Shown here piece after piece: positions 53,947 to 62,159 of a DNA stretch of 64,000 nucleotides. The translations under genes and the position numbers were made by a program. This stretch comes from Hydrogenophaga sp. (GTDB lineage Bacteria > Pseudomonadota > Gammaproteobacteria > Burkholderiales > Burkholderiaceae_C), in NCBI RefSeq assembly GCF_018780385.1, contig NZ_JADMJO010000041.1:62001-126000 (forward strand). The letters are read 5' to 3'. The notes beneath the pieces are model-generated. The model had not been told where the DNA came from. It saw nothing but the letters and a program-made list of their open reading frames with translations, and did no database searches. The first letter of the stretch is position 1. Each line of letters opens with the position of its first letter.

Positions 53947-54519
53947 ATGCGCCGCAGATTCCTTTTTTCAGCCGCCCTGGGCACCACCCTGGGCCGACTG
54001 GCATGGGCTCAGCCCGTCGATGACCGACCCTCCAGGCCCCCTGGCTACACCGTTTCGGCCGACGTGCTGCAGCGCTCGGTGGCGCAGCGCTTTCCGATGC
54101 GCTACCCGGTGCAGGGGCTGCTGAACCTGGACCTTCAGCCGCCGCGCCTGAGCTTGCTGCCCGAGCAGAACCGCCTGCGTGCCGAGATGGTGGTGGAGGC
54201 CACCGGCCCGGCCCTCAACCGCAACCACCGGGGCAGTTTCGACCTGGACTTTGCGCTGCGCTATGAGACGAGCGACCGCACGCTGCGCGCTCATCAGTTG
54301 CGCGTCGACCGCCTGCGCTTCCCCACCCTGCAGCCGAGCGTGGTGGAGTTGCTCAACGCCTACGGCCCGGCGCTGGCCGAACAGTCGCTGCGGGAGGTGG
54401 TGCTGCACCGGTTGCAGCCGCAAGACCTGCGCCTGGCCGATGCGATGGGCATGCAACCCGGCGCGATCACGGTGACGCCCACGGGCCTGTCGATCGCCTT
54501 CGTTCTCAAGCCCTTGTGA
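53947..54519 (+). CDS. DUF1439 family exported protein
   Basis: A protein of 190 residues. An arginine-rich Tat-like or Sec leader (MRRRFLFSAALGTTLGRLAWA) is followed by GYTVSADVLQRSVAQRFPMR, LLNLDLQPPRLSLLPEQNRL and the alternating beta pattern of the DUF1439/LEA-type sandwich. Such proteins are periplasmic or lipid-associated and of unknown function. Confidence 0.8.
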   Translation: MRRRFLFSAALGTTLGRLAWAQPVDDRPSRPPGYTVSADVLQRSVAQRFPMRYPVQGLLNLDLQPPRLSLLPEQNRLRAEMVVEATGPALNRNHRGSFDLDFALRYETSDRTLRAHQLRVDRLRFPTLQPSVVELLNAYGPALAEQSLREVVLHRLQPQDLRLADAMGMQPGAITVTPTGLSIAFVLKPL

Positions 54520-54541
54520 GGCGCGGGCGCAAAATGGCCCG

Positions 54542-55408
54542 ATGAAAGCTCCCCCCCGACTGCAATCCCTCGTTGAAGAGGGTCTCATCGACACCGTGGT
54601 GCGCCAGCTCATGAGCGGCAAGGAAGCCATGGTGTACGTGGTGCGCTGTGGCGACGAGACGCGCTGCGCCAAGATCTACAAGGAAGCGAACAACCGCAGC
54701 TTTCGCCAAGCGGTGAACTACACCGAAAACCGCAAGGTGAAGAACTCGCGCCAGGCGCGCGCCATGGCCAAGGGCACCAAGTTCGGCCGTGAGTCGCAAG
54801 AAGCCGCGTGGCAAAGCGCCGAGGTCGATGCGCTCTACCGGCTGGCCGCCGCGGGCGTGCGGGTGCCGCAGCCGTTCAACTTCTCCGAAGGCGTGCTGCT
54901 GATGGAACTGGTGACCGATGCGCAGGGCGACGCGGCACCCCGGCTCAACGACGTGTCGTTCACGCCCGAGCAGGCGCGCCAGCACCACGCCACGCTCGTT
55001 AGCGAGGTGGTGCGCATGCTGTGCGCGGGTGTGGTGCACGGCGACCTGTCGGAGTTCAACATCCTGCTGGCGCATTCGGGCGAAGACCACACCGACGACT
55101 TCCCCGTGATCATCGACCTGCCGCAGGCGGTGGACGCCGCTGGCAACAACCACGCCCAGCGCATGCTGTTGCGCGATGTGGCCAACCTGCGCGACTTCTT
55201 CGGCCAGTTCGCGCCCGAGCTGCTGAGAACGCAGTACGGACCCGAGATCTGGAGCCTGTACCAGAGCGGCCTGCTGAGCAACGACACACCGCTGAGTGGC
55301 CGCTACGAGCGCGCGCCGGGCGCGGTGGACCTGGGCAGCGTGATGCGCGAGATCGACGACGCGCGCGACGAAGACGCGGCCCGCCGCCTGCGCATGGCGC
55401 AGCACTAA
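54542..55408 (+). CDS. RIO1-type serine protein kinase
   Basis: A protein of 288 residues. GKEAMVYVVRCGDETRCAKIYK holds the flexible loop and the ATP lysine, HGDLSEFNILLA the catalytic loop and VIIDLPQAVD the metal-binding Asp. This is the bacterial RIO1 form, as in Pseudomonas, where it is linked to stress responses. The substrate is unknown. It starts 22 bases after the DUF1439 gene. Confidence 0.9.
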   Translation: MKAPPRLQSLVEEGLIDTVVRQLMSGKEAMVYVVRCGDETRCAKIYKEANNRSFRQAVNYTENRKVKNSRQARAMAKGTKFGRESQEAAWQSAEVDALYRLAAAGVRVPQPFNFSEGVLLMELVTDAQGDAAPRLNDVSFTPEQARQHHATLVSEVVRMLCAGVVHGDLSEFNILLAHSGEDHTDDFPVIIDLPQAVDAAGNNHAQRMLLRDVANLRDFFGQFAPELLRTQYGPEIWSLYQSGLLSNDTPLSGRYERAPGAVDLGSVMREIDDARDEDAARRLRMAQH

Positions 55409-55486
55409 GACCGCTGCCGCCCGTCGCTCGCTCCGGATTACCCGTTGGACCGTGTAAGGAATGCGGGCTGTGGTCGACTCACGCCC

Positions 55487-55984
55487 ATGAACACCTTGCA
55501 CGCCCTCAACCGCCGCCAGACCATGAAACTGCTCTCATTGCTCGGCCTGAGTTCGCAGGCCGTCCTCCCCGTGGCCGACGTCGTGGCCGCCACCGCCCCC
55601 TGGAAACTGAGCGAGGCCGAGTGGAAGAAGCGACTGACCCCGGCCCAGTTCGACGTGCTGCGTGAAGAAGGCACGGAGCGCCCGGGCAGCAGTCCGTTCA
55701 ACGCCGAAAAGCGCACGGGCACCTACCACTGCGCCGGCTGTGATCTGCCACTGTTTTCGTCCGACGCCAAGTACGAGAGTGGCACCGGCTGGCCGAGCTT
55801 TCACACGCCGCTGCCCGGTGCGCTGGGCACGAAGACCGATTTCAAGGCGATCTTCCCCCGCACCGAATACCACTGTGTTCGCTGCGACGGTCACCAGGGC
55901 CATGTGTTCAACGACGGCCCCAAGCCCAGCGGCAAGCGCTACTGCAACAACGGCGTGGCACTCAGCTTCAAGGCGGCAGCATGA
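55487..55984 (+). CDS. msrB: Peptide methionine-R-sulfoxide reductase MsrB, exported
   Basis: A protein of 165 residues. An N-terminal RR leader (NRRQTMKLLSLLGLSSQAVL) suggests Tat or Sec export. The reductase domain has zinc cysteines in CAGC and CVRC, GTGWPSF and the catalytic cysteine in RYCNNGVALSF. It repairs the R epimer of oxidised methionine. ATG 55487 is chosen over 55445 because it begins the leader. It overlaps msrA (ATGA). Confidence 0.92.
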   Translation: MNTLHALNRRQTMKLLSLLGLSSQAVLPVADVVAATAPWKLSEAEWKKRLTPAQFDVLREEGTERPGSSPFNAEKRTGTYHCAGCDLPLFSSDAKYESGTGWPSFHTPLPGALGTKTDFKAIFPRTEYHCVRCDGHQGHVFNDGPKPSGKRYCNNGVALSFKAAA

Positions 55985-56586
55985 ACGCGCGCCTCTTGCC
56001 CCTCATGGCTTCGGTGCTGCTGTCCACTGGCGCTGCACAGGCTCAAACGACGCCCGCCACCGCCAAGGCCACTTTTGCAGGTGGCTGCTTCTGGTGCGTG
56101 GAGGCCGACTTCGACAAGATTCCCGGCGTCTTGTCCACCACCTCGGGCTACATCGGCGGCACGGTGGCCAACCCGACCTACCGACAGGTCTCGGCCAACG
56201 GCACGGGGCACGCCGAGGCGGTGGAAATCGTGTTCGACCCGGCCCAGGTGAGCTACGCCACCCTGGTGGAGAAGTTCTGGCGCACCATCGACCCGACCAC
56301 GAAAGACCGCCAGTTCTGCGACGCCGGCAACCCCTACCGCACGGCAATCTTCACGCACGACGCCGCGCAGTCGGACGTGGTGAAACGCTCGCTGGCGGCG
56401 CTGGAGAAATCCAAGCCGTTCAAGGAACCGATCGTCACGCAGGTCGTGCCCGCCACCATGTTCTACGCGGCCGAAGACTACCACCAGGACTACTACCTGA
56501 AGAACCCGATCCGATACAAGTACTACCGCACGAGTTGCGGGCGCGATGCGCGTTTGCAGCAGCTGTGGGGTGCTGCAAAAAACTAG
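55981..56586 (+). CDS. msrA: Peptide methionine-S-sulfoxide reductase MsrA, exported
   Basis: A protein of 201 residues. A signal peptide (about 1-22, ending GAAQAQ) precedes the catalytic GGCFWCVEADF (C36 nucleophile), GYIGGTVANPTY, GTGHAEAVEIVFDP and the AAEDYHQDYYLKNP end. It reduces the S epimer. Together with msrB it forms a periplasmic repair pair for both epimers, an alternative to a fused MsrAB. No electron donor gene is beside it. Confidence 0.93.
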   Translation: MNARLLPLMASVLLSTGAAQAQTTPATAKATFAGGCFWCVEADFDKIPGVLSTTSGYIGGTVANPTYRQVSANGTGHAEAVEIVFDPAQVSYATLVEKFWRTIDPTTKDRQFCDAGNPYRTAIFTHDAAQSDVVKRSLAALEKSKPFKEPIVTQVVPATMFYAAEDYHQDYYLKNPIRYKYYRTSCGRDARLQQLWGAAKN

Positions 56587-56628
56587 CGGCCGACGCCCGA
56601 CGCAGCCCCGCGCCGGGCGCGTCATGGA

Positions 56629-58041
56629 TCAGGTCTTCTTGATGGCGGCGAGCTTTTTCTTGATCAGCTCGAAACGAGACATCAAAGCCGAAATCTCCTC
56701 GTCCGACAACTCGAAGATTTCTGCGGCTTTTCTCAAATTCCCTCCATTGACCTTGCCGAATTCATCGGCGATGCCTTTCGGAATGGAACTGGGCCAAATG
56801 GATGTCCATTGCATATTTTTTTGATCTTTGGAGAGATCCATATAGACGTGGAGATCATCGCCGGTTTTTTTGCTGCCAAACGACATATCCCAATCGATTG
56901 ACTTCACAGAATCGATTTTTCCGTCTTTTTTATTGACGATGAAATGCTTGAAATGGCGATCACAATCACCGACAAGCACGTTGAACACCAGCAGCCGCGC
57001 ATAATTCCGCTTGAATTCCAGCGTCAGCAGATCGTTCCATTGGTCCATATGGAATACACCTTCTCTCACCATGCTCACAAAGGCTTGATGCAAGGCCATG
57101 TTGTTGGTCATCAAGCTTTCGAGGCTGTTGCCTGCCACGCGTGGTGACATGACACAGGCTCTGCCACCGAAATAGCCCATCGAAGCTTGGGGAATGATGT
57201 CCCAGCCGAGAATGTTGTGTGCGATGTGGCTTGCGAGCAAACACCGGGCTTCGAATTTCGGATTCTGTGGATCGATGCCGGTCATCTGGTTGGACAGCTG
57301 TGATTTTCGCTTCGACATCGGCGAATAGCACTTGAGGGCCACGCGTTCTCCCTCCTCTGTCTTGTAATAAACCAATGAAGCGCCACTGGAGCTCCCGATT
57401 TTTTCGTCCGGACCGAATTCAACCGTGGAGTCACAGAAGCGGGGTGCAGCATGCACATTCAACGGAATATTGTTCGCTGTCCAGGCCACAACGATGCTCA
57501 TGGCCTGGTCTTTCGTCATCCCGGCCTTGCGCAAGATATCGATGAACTTCGCTCTCTGTGATTCCGAATCTTTCGGCTGGGCAACAACTGTGGGCGTCGC
57601 ATGAGTCCCTGTGGGTGCGGGGGTCGGATGGGTACCGGGGGAGGTGGCGGCCGGGAGATCGGGTTCGTACAACTGCTCGAGCGCGTAAGCGGTGAGGCTG
57701 TCGAAATACGACTTCGTGGCTTGTGCGAAATTGCTGATGAGCTCACTCAGCTGGTATCCCGCATCGGCTGGGGCAGTGGCTTCCGCTGCGGCAGCCGGCC
57801 GGGGAAACGAGGGATCGAGGTCGGTGCGCGTTGCCTTGATCTGGGCCAGGATGCGCGCGTGTTTGCCGAGCGTCCAGCGCGGGGCGTGCGAATACAGCAC
57901 GCCGGGCAGGCGGTCCGGGTTCGCCCGGTGCGCGCGCGGGCTGGGCATGGGAAACACCGGGTTTTGCCAGGTGAAGGGGGTGGATGGACTTCCATCGGAC
58001 CCTGCGGATGCTTGAGACGTGGTGTTGGTGGTGAATTCCAT
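56629..58041 (-). CDS. Kinase-fold protein, paralogue B; putative type III-type effector
   Basis: A protein of 470 residues. The first 30 residues are polar and rich in T, S and N (MEFTTNTTSQASAGSDGSPS) like a type III secretion signal. Residues 31-130 are conserved with the neighbouring paralogue and may bind a chaperone. After a proline/threonine linker (130-160) comes a kinase-like core: VALKCYS with K237, a possible alphaC glutamate E264 in KFEARCLLASHIA, the catalytic-loop-like GDCDRHFKHFIV (D361-R-H363) and IDWDMSFG (D383-x-D385...G389). The DRH loop recalls HipA and PI3/4-kinases, not ordinary Ser/Thr kinases. The catalytic half is AT-richer than the N-terminal half. It lies third in an apparent operon after a CesT-like gene and its paralogue. 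ATG 58041 has CGGAG upstream. Substrate and host are unknown. Confidence 0.6.
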   Translation of the reverse strand: MEFTTNTTSQASAGSDGSPSTPFTWQNPVFPMPSPRAHRANPDRLPGVLYSHAPRWTLGKHARILAQIKATRTDLDPSFPRPAAAAEATAPADAGYQLSELISNFAQATKSYFDSLTAYALEQLYEPDLPAATSPGTHPTPAPTGTHATPTVVAQPKDSESQRAKFIDILRKAGMTKDQAMSIVVAWTANNIPLNVHAAPRFCDSTVEFGPDEKIGSSSGASLVYYKTEEGERVALKCYSPMSKRKSQLSNQMTGIDPQNPKFEARCLLASHIAHNILGWDIIPQASMGYFGGRACVMSPRVAGNSLESLMTNNMALHQAFVSMVREGVFHMDQWNDLLTLEFKRNYARLLVFNVLVGDCDRHFKHFIVNKKDGKIDSVKSIDWDMSFGSKKTGDDLHVYMDLSKDQKNMQWTSIWPSSIPKGIADEFGKVNGGNLRKAAEIFELSDEEISALMSRFELIKKKLAAIKKT

Positions 58042-58100
58042 TGAAACAACTCCGTTTGTGGATAGGCGCCCGACGCTGCGCGCATCGGGCATGCGTGGGA

Positions 58101-59441
58101 TCAGGTCTTCTTGATGGTCGCCAGCTTCTTCTTGATCACCGCAAAGCGGGACATCAAGGCGGCCACCTCCTCCTCGGTCAGTTCGAAGATGGTCGCTGCT
58201 TCCTTAAGGTTTTCCTCATTGACCTTGCCGAATTCATTGCAAATGGCCTGTGGAATGCAGCTGGGCCAGGACGATCCAGGCTGGCGGGTCTTTTGGTCTA
58301 TATAGAGCACATCATCTGTTTTTTTACTGCCAAACGAGATATCCCAATCGATGGACTGGATGAAATCAGGCTTATGGCCTTTCACATCGATGATGAATTG
58401 CTGAAAATGACGGTCATAGTCACCGACGAGCACCGTGAACACCAGCAGCCGGATGTAGTTTTCCTTGAATTCACGGGCGAAATGATCCCCCCATTCGTCC
58501 ACATGAACAATTCCACCGCGCATGGCGCCCAGAAAAACCTGAGCGAAGTCGAGATTGTTGCTGATTGAATTCAACAAATCGACTCCTTCGATGCGCGGTG
58601 TAACGACACATGCCCTTCCGCCGACATACCCCAAGGAAGCTTTCGGAAGGATGTCCCAACCGAGGATGTTGTGCGCGATATGGCTTGCCAAGAGGCAACG
58701 TGCCTCGAATTTCGGATTTTGCGGATCAATGCCGGTCATCTGGTTGAGCACACTGAGTTTCTGCTCCGAGGCCGGTGGATAACACTTGAGAACCAGCTTT
58801 TCGCCCTTCCCCGTTTGGTAATGAACCAAGGAAGCCCCGCTGGTGCTTTTAAGTTTGTCTTCCGGCAGAAACTCGAACGCAGGGTTGTGGATGCTGGGCA
58901 CGGTGGAGGGATGCAAGGGAATGCCATTCGCCGTCCACGCGATCACGATGTTCGTCGCTTGGTCCCTTGTCACCCCGTTCTGGCGCAAAGTCTTTATGAA
59001 GTTGGTTTTCTGAGTCTCTAAGGCCTTGGAAGCACCGCTGGGTGCAGCGGCCGGGAGATCAGGCCCGTACAACTGCTCGAGCGCGTAGGCGGTCAGGCTG
59101 TCGAAATACGACTTGGTACTTTGGGCGAAATTGCTGATGACCTCGCTCAGCTGGTATCCCGCAGTGGCTGAGGCAGTGGGTTCCGGTTCAGCAGCGGGCC
59201 GGGGAAACGAAGGGTCAAGGTCGGTGCGCGTGGCCTTGATCTGGGCCAGGATGCGCTCGTGTTTGCCCGGCGTCCAGCGCGGGGCGTGCGAATACAGGAC
59301 GCCGGGCAGGCGGTCCGAGTTCGCCCGGCGTGCGCGCGGGCTGGGCGCGGGAAAGACCGGGTTTTGCCAGGTGAAAGGAACCGATGAGGCGCCTTCGACC
59401 CCTGCGGACGCTGGGGAAGTGGTGTTGGTGGTGAATTCCAT
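58101..59441 (-). CDS. Kinase-fold protein, paralogue A; putative type III-type effector
   Basis: A protein of 446 residues, a tandem duplicate of the next gene. By hand alignment the first 132 residues differ at about 19 positions, while the catalytic parts differ far more. The linker is shorter (130-145). Kinase-like residues are K219 in LVLKCYP, E247 in KFEARCLLASHIA, D343-R-H345 in GDYDRHFQQFII and D365-x-D367...G371 in IDWDISFGS, so both copies keep the catalytic set. It has no Sec signal or membrane segment. GGGAG lies before ATG 59441. It starts 71 bases after the CesT-like gene and ends 59 bases before paralogue B. An intracellular HipA-like role is the main alternative to export, but no HipB-type antitoxin is present. 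Confidence 0.6.
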   Translation of the reverse strand: MEFTTNTTSPASAGVEGASSVPFTWQNPVFPAPSPRARRANSDRLPGVLYSHAPRWTPGKHERILAQIKATRTDLDPSFPRPAAEPEPTASATAGYQLSEVISNFAQSTKSYFDSLTAYALEQLYGPDLPAAAPSGASKALETQKTNFIKTLRQNGVTRDQATNIVIAWTANGIPLHPSTVPSIHNPAFEFLPEDKLKSTSGASLVHYQTGKGEKLVLKCYPPASEQKLSVLNQMTGIDPQNPKFEARCLLASHIAHNILGWDILPKASLGYVGGRACVVTPRIEGVDLLNSISNNLDFAQVFLGAMRGGIVHVDEWGDHFAREFKENYIRLLVFTVLVGDYDRHFQQFIIDVKGHKPDFIQSIDWDISFGSKKTDDVLYIDQKTRQPGSSWPSCIPQAICNEFGKVNEENLKEAATIFELTEEEVAALMSRFAVIKKKLATIKKT

Positions 59442-59512
59442 TGAAAACTCCCTTTATTGATGAGATGAAATGCGCAGCGTGCCCACAACAGCGCGTTGGC
59501 AGGGCGGGCAGA

Positions 59513-59905
59513 TCAAAGCGACTTTTGCCAATGCCGGGCATTGCTGGCCGTTGTCTGCATGATCCGGCCGACAGCCTGCACGATTTCAGGCTGGTTGGTG
59601 ACATCGGTGCTGAAGGCGTAGATCAGATCGCCATCGCTGACGCCAAATCCCGCGTTCGATCGCTGTCGCATCAATTCCAGGTTTTGCGTCACGATACCCC
59701 GCAGAACGTCGGACATGTGTTCGGCCGGAACAGCGCCGAACAGGCAACACACCGTCACGCGATCGACATTCGCGCTGTTGGTAACCACGGTGAAATCCAC
59801 GTCGTCGATTTCGAGGTTGATCGAATCGCTGGTGGCCGGGACAGTCGATTTCTTGAAATTGGGGCCGAGTTTGAGCAAAGAAGCTTCGAATTCCGAGAGT
59901 TTCAT
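59513..59905 (-). CDS. CesT-like type III secretion chaperone
   Basis: A small acidic protein of 130 residues: MKLSEFEASLLKLGPNFKKS, then SINLEIDDVDFTVVTNSANVD, CCLFGAVPAEHMSDVLRGIV, NLELMRQRSNAGFGV and the helical end IVQAVGRIMQTTASNARHWQ. The order of beta strands and the terminal helix with W fit the CesT/Tir chaperone fold, whose dimers bind the N-terminal 50-150 residues of effectors. It is followed by two genes with a conserved N-terminal region of that size, the usual chaperone-effector arrangement. The call is from pattern only. No secretion apparatus gene is in the window. It is first in the three-gene set. Confidence 0.6.
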   Translation of the reverse strand: MKLSEFEASLLKLGPNFKKSTVPATSDSINLEIDDVDFTVVTNSANVDRVTVCCLFGAVPAEHMSDVLRGIVTQNLELMRQRSNAGFGVSDGDLIYAFSTDVTNQPEIVQAVGRIMQTTASNARHWQKSL

Positions 59906-60096
59906 GATGGTGATTCCAGATGTAGGAGAGATGGGGGCAAATACCGCGCATGCCACGGCGGGCACAGAATGGCACGGCTGGCACGGCAAAGACATCAAGC
60001 GATCGGCCTACCGCGGCGAGCGGATTCACCGCGGCCAAGCCCGCACGGTAGTGGGCACGATGCACGGCTCCAGCAGCTATGGAACCCGATCGAAAA

Positions 60097-61014
60097 CTAC
60101 CCTCGTGGGTGGTGCTGCGCCACGATGGTCTTGAGGCGTTCACGGGCCACGTGGGTGTAGATCGTGGTGGTGGAGATGTCGGCATGGCCGAGCAGCATCT
60201 GCACCGCGCGCAGGTCGGCGCCGTGGTTGATGAGGTGCGTGGCAAACGCGTGGCGCAGGGTGTGGGGCGAGAGCGGTGACGTGATGCCCGCGGCCAGCGC
60301 GTACTTCTTCACCAGCTGCCAGAACATCGCGCGTGTCATGGCCTCGCCGGCGCGAGACCCGCGCGAGGTGACGAACAGGTCTTCGCTTTGCAGGCCATTC
60401 AATATTTCGCCGCGCGCCTGCCCCATGTAACGCTGCAGCCACTGCCCCGCCACCTGCCCGAACGGCACCAGCCGCTCCTTGTTCCCCTTGCCGGTGATGC
60501 GCAGCACGTGTTCGTTCATGCCCACGTGCCAGGTCTTCAGCGTCACGAGTTCGCTCACGCGCAAGCCGCTGGCGTAGATGAGTTCGAGCATGCAACGGTC
60601 GCGCAGGCCCAGCGGGGTGCTCACATCGGGCGCGTTGAGCAGGGCTTCCACCTGCGCTTCCGACATCGTCTTGGGCACGCGCAATGGCTGGCGCGCCGGT
60701 GAAAGGCGCAGCGTCGGATCTGCGGAGATGAAGCGTTCGCGCAGCGCCCAGCGGAAGTAGCGCTTGAAGACCGTGAGCCGCCGGTTGGCGGTGGTGGCGC
60801 GTGTCTGGCCGTGGCGCTCGCTGAAATAGCCGTTGAGATCGGCCTCGGTGCTCTCGGGCAGGGTCTTGCCCCGCCCGGCCAGCCACTGGCCGAGCAGAAC
60901 AAGATCACGCCGGTACGCGTCCAGCGTGTTGCGCGAGAGGCCCTCTTCGAGCCAGAGCGCGTCGACAAAAGCCCCGGCAAGGTCCTCGCTGGTCGATGCC
61001 AAGGCCGGGTTCAT
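60097..61014 (-). CDS. xerD: Tyrosine recombinase XerD
   Basis: A protein of 305 residues. The SAM-like N-terminal domain has FVDALWLEEGLSRNTLDAYRRDL, and the catalytic domain has ASGLRVSELV (first Arg), HTLRHAFATHL (His-x-x-Arg) and LGHADISTTTIYTHV (His and the nucleophile Tyr). Length and sequence fit the chromosomal XerD that resolves dimers at dif, not a phage integrase. ATG 61014 overlaps the stop of the TTT binding-protein gene (TGATG). No dif site is seen here. Confidence 0.92.
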   Translation of the reverse strand: MNPALASTSEDLAGAFVDALWLEEGLSRNTLDAYRRDLVLLGQWLAGRGKTLPESTEADLNGYFSERHGQTRATTANRRLTVFKRYFRWALRERFISADPTLRLSPARQPLRVPKTMSEAQVEALLNAPDVSTPLGLRDRCMLELIYASGLRVSELVTLKTWHVGMNEHVLRITGKGNKERLVPFGQVAGQWLQRYMGQARGEILNGLQSEDLFVTSRGSRAGEAMTRAMFWQLVKKYALAAGITSPLSPHTLRHAFATHLINHGADLRAVQMLLGHADISTTTIYTHVARERLKTIVAQHHPRG

Positions 61015-61991
61015 CACTCCAGCTTGAGCTTCTGCTTGGCGACCACCTGCTTGTAGACCTCGAACTCGGCCTTGATCTGCGCCGTGAACTCGGCCGGCGT
61101 GTTGGCCACGATCAGCGAGCCCGTGTCTTCCACGCGCTTCCTCACAGCCGGGTCATTGAGGGCCTGCTTGGTCGCGCTGGACACCTTGTCCACCACCTCC
61201 TGCGGCAGGCCCTTGGGACCGATGAGACCGTAGTAAGCCATGCGGTTCACCGGCTCCAGGCCCACTTCCTTGAAGGTCGGCACATCGGGCAAGACCGACA
61301 GGCGCTGCGGTGCGGCCACCACGATGGCAATCAGTCGGCCGGCCTTGATGTGCGGCAGGGCCGAGGGCAGGTTGTCAAAGATGATCGGCACCTGACCACC
61401 CACGGTGTCGTTGAGTGCCGGGCCTGCGCCACGGTAAGGGATGTGCGTGATGAAGGCGCCGGTCAGGCTTTTGTAGAGCTCGGTCTGCAGGTGGCCGATG
61501 CCGCCCGTGCCCGAACTGGCGTAGCTGTACTTGCCGGGATTCTTCTTGATCTCGGCCAGAAAGCCCTTGTAGTCCTTGGCCGGGAAGCTGGGGTGCACGG
61601 CGATCACGTTGGGCGTGGCCGCGATGTTGATGATGGGCGTGAAATCGGTGAGCGTGTTGTAGGGAATCTTGGCGTTGATCGCCGGGTTGGCGGCGGTGGT
61701 GGACACCGTGGCCATGCCCAGGATGTAGCCGTCGGCCGGGGCGCGGGACAGCTCCAGCGCACCCACCACCCCACCGCCACCGGCCTTGTTTTCCACGATC
61801 ATGCTTTGCCCCAAAGCCTTGCCGAGCGCCTCGGACATGACACGGGCAATGATGTCGGTGGTGCCGCCGGGTGCAAACGGAACTTGCAGACGAACGACCT
61901 TGTTGGGGTATGCCTGAGCCCAGGCGGTACCACCCACAGCCACCGAGGCGGTGGCCAGACCGATTGCAACCAGTTGACGACGAGAAACCAT
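61014..61991 (-). CDS. TTT/Bug-family periplasmic substrate-binding protein
   Basis: A protein of 325 residues with an RR leader (VSRRQLVAIGLATASVAVGGTAWAQ), followed by YPNKVVRLQVPFAPGGTTDIIARV, VENKAGGGGVVGALE, ASSGTGGIGHLQTELYK and IPYRGAGPALNDTVGGQVP, the Bug pattern. It probably binds a small carboxylate. No TctB or TctA partner is nearby. ATG 61991 is chosen over the longer frame by the leader. It is transcribed ahead of xerD. Confidence 0.9.
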   Translation of the reverse strand: MVSRRQLVAIGLATASVAVGGTAWAQAYPNKVVRLQVPFAPGGTTDIIARVMSEALGKALGQSMIVENKAGGGGVVGALELSRAPADGYILGMATVSTTAANPAINAKIPYNTLTDFTPIINIAATPNVIAVHPSFPAKDYKGFLAEIKKNPGKYSYASSGTGGIGHLQTELYKSLTGAFITHIPYRGAGPALNDTVGGQVPIIFDNLPSALPHIKAGRLIAIVVAAPQRLSVLPDVPTFKEVGLEPVNRMAYYGLIGPKGLPQEVVDKVSSATKQALNDPAVRKRVEDTGSLIVANTPAEFTAQIKAEFEVYKQVVAKQKLKLE

Positions 61992-62159
61992 GAGACTTGC
62001 TCCTTGCTTGAGACATCGATAAAGACAGGCGGGGGTCAGCCTGATCCGCGCGAGCGGGGTACGGTCGCGCGATGCGAGCCTGCAATGTAGCCTGTGAGCA
62101 CCCGCACGAACATGGGACAACTACATAAGTGGAAACCCCCGACACGCTATGCTCGCCCG

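Noticed and set aside
56629-59441. HipA toxin calls for the two kinase-fold proteins
   Set aside because: The DRH loop is HipA-like, but there is no HTH antitoxin, the N-terminal region is not HipA-like and the adjacent small protein has a chaperone pattern, not a DNA-binding one.
60097-61014. XerD as the integrase of a mobile island carrying the effector-like genes
   Set aside because: Its sequence and length fit housekeeping XerD, and it is coupled to a Bug-type gene. No attachment repeats are visible.
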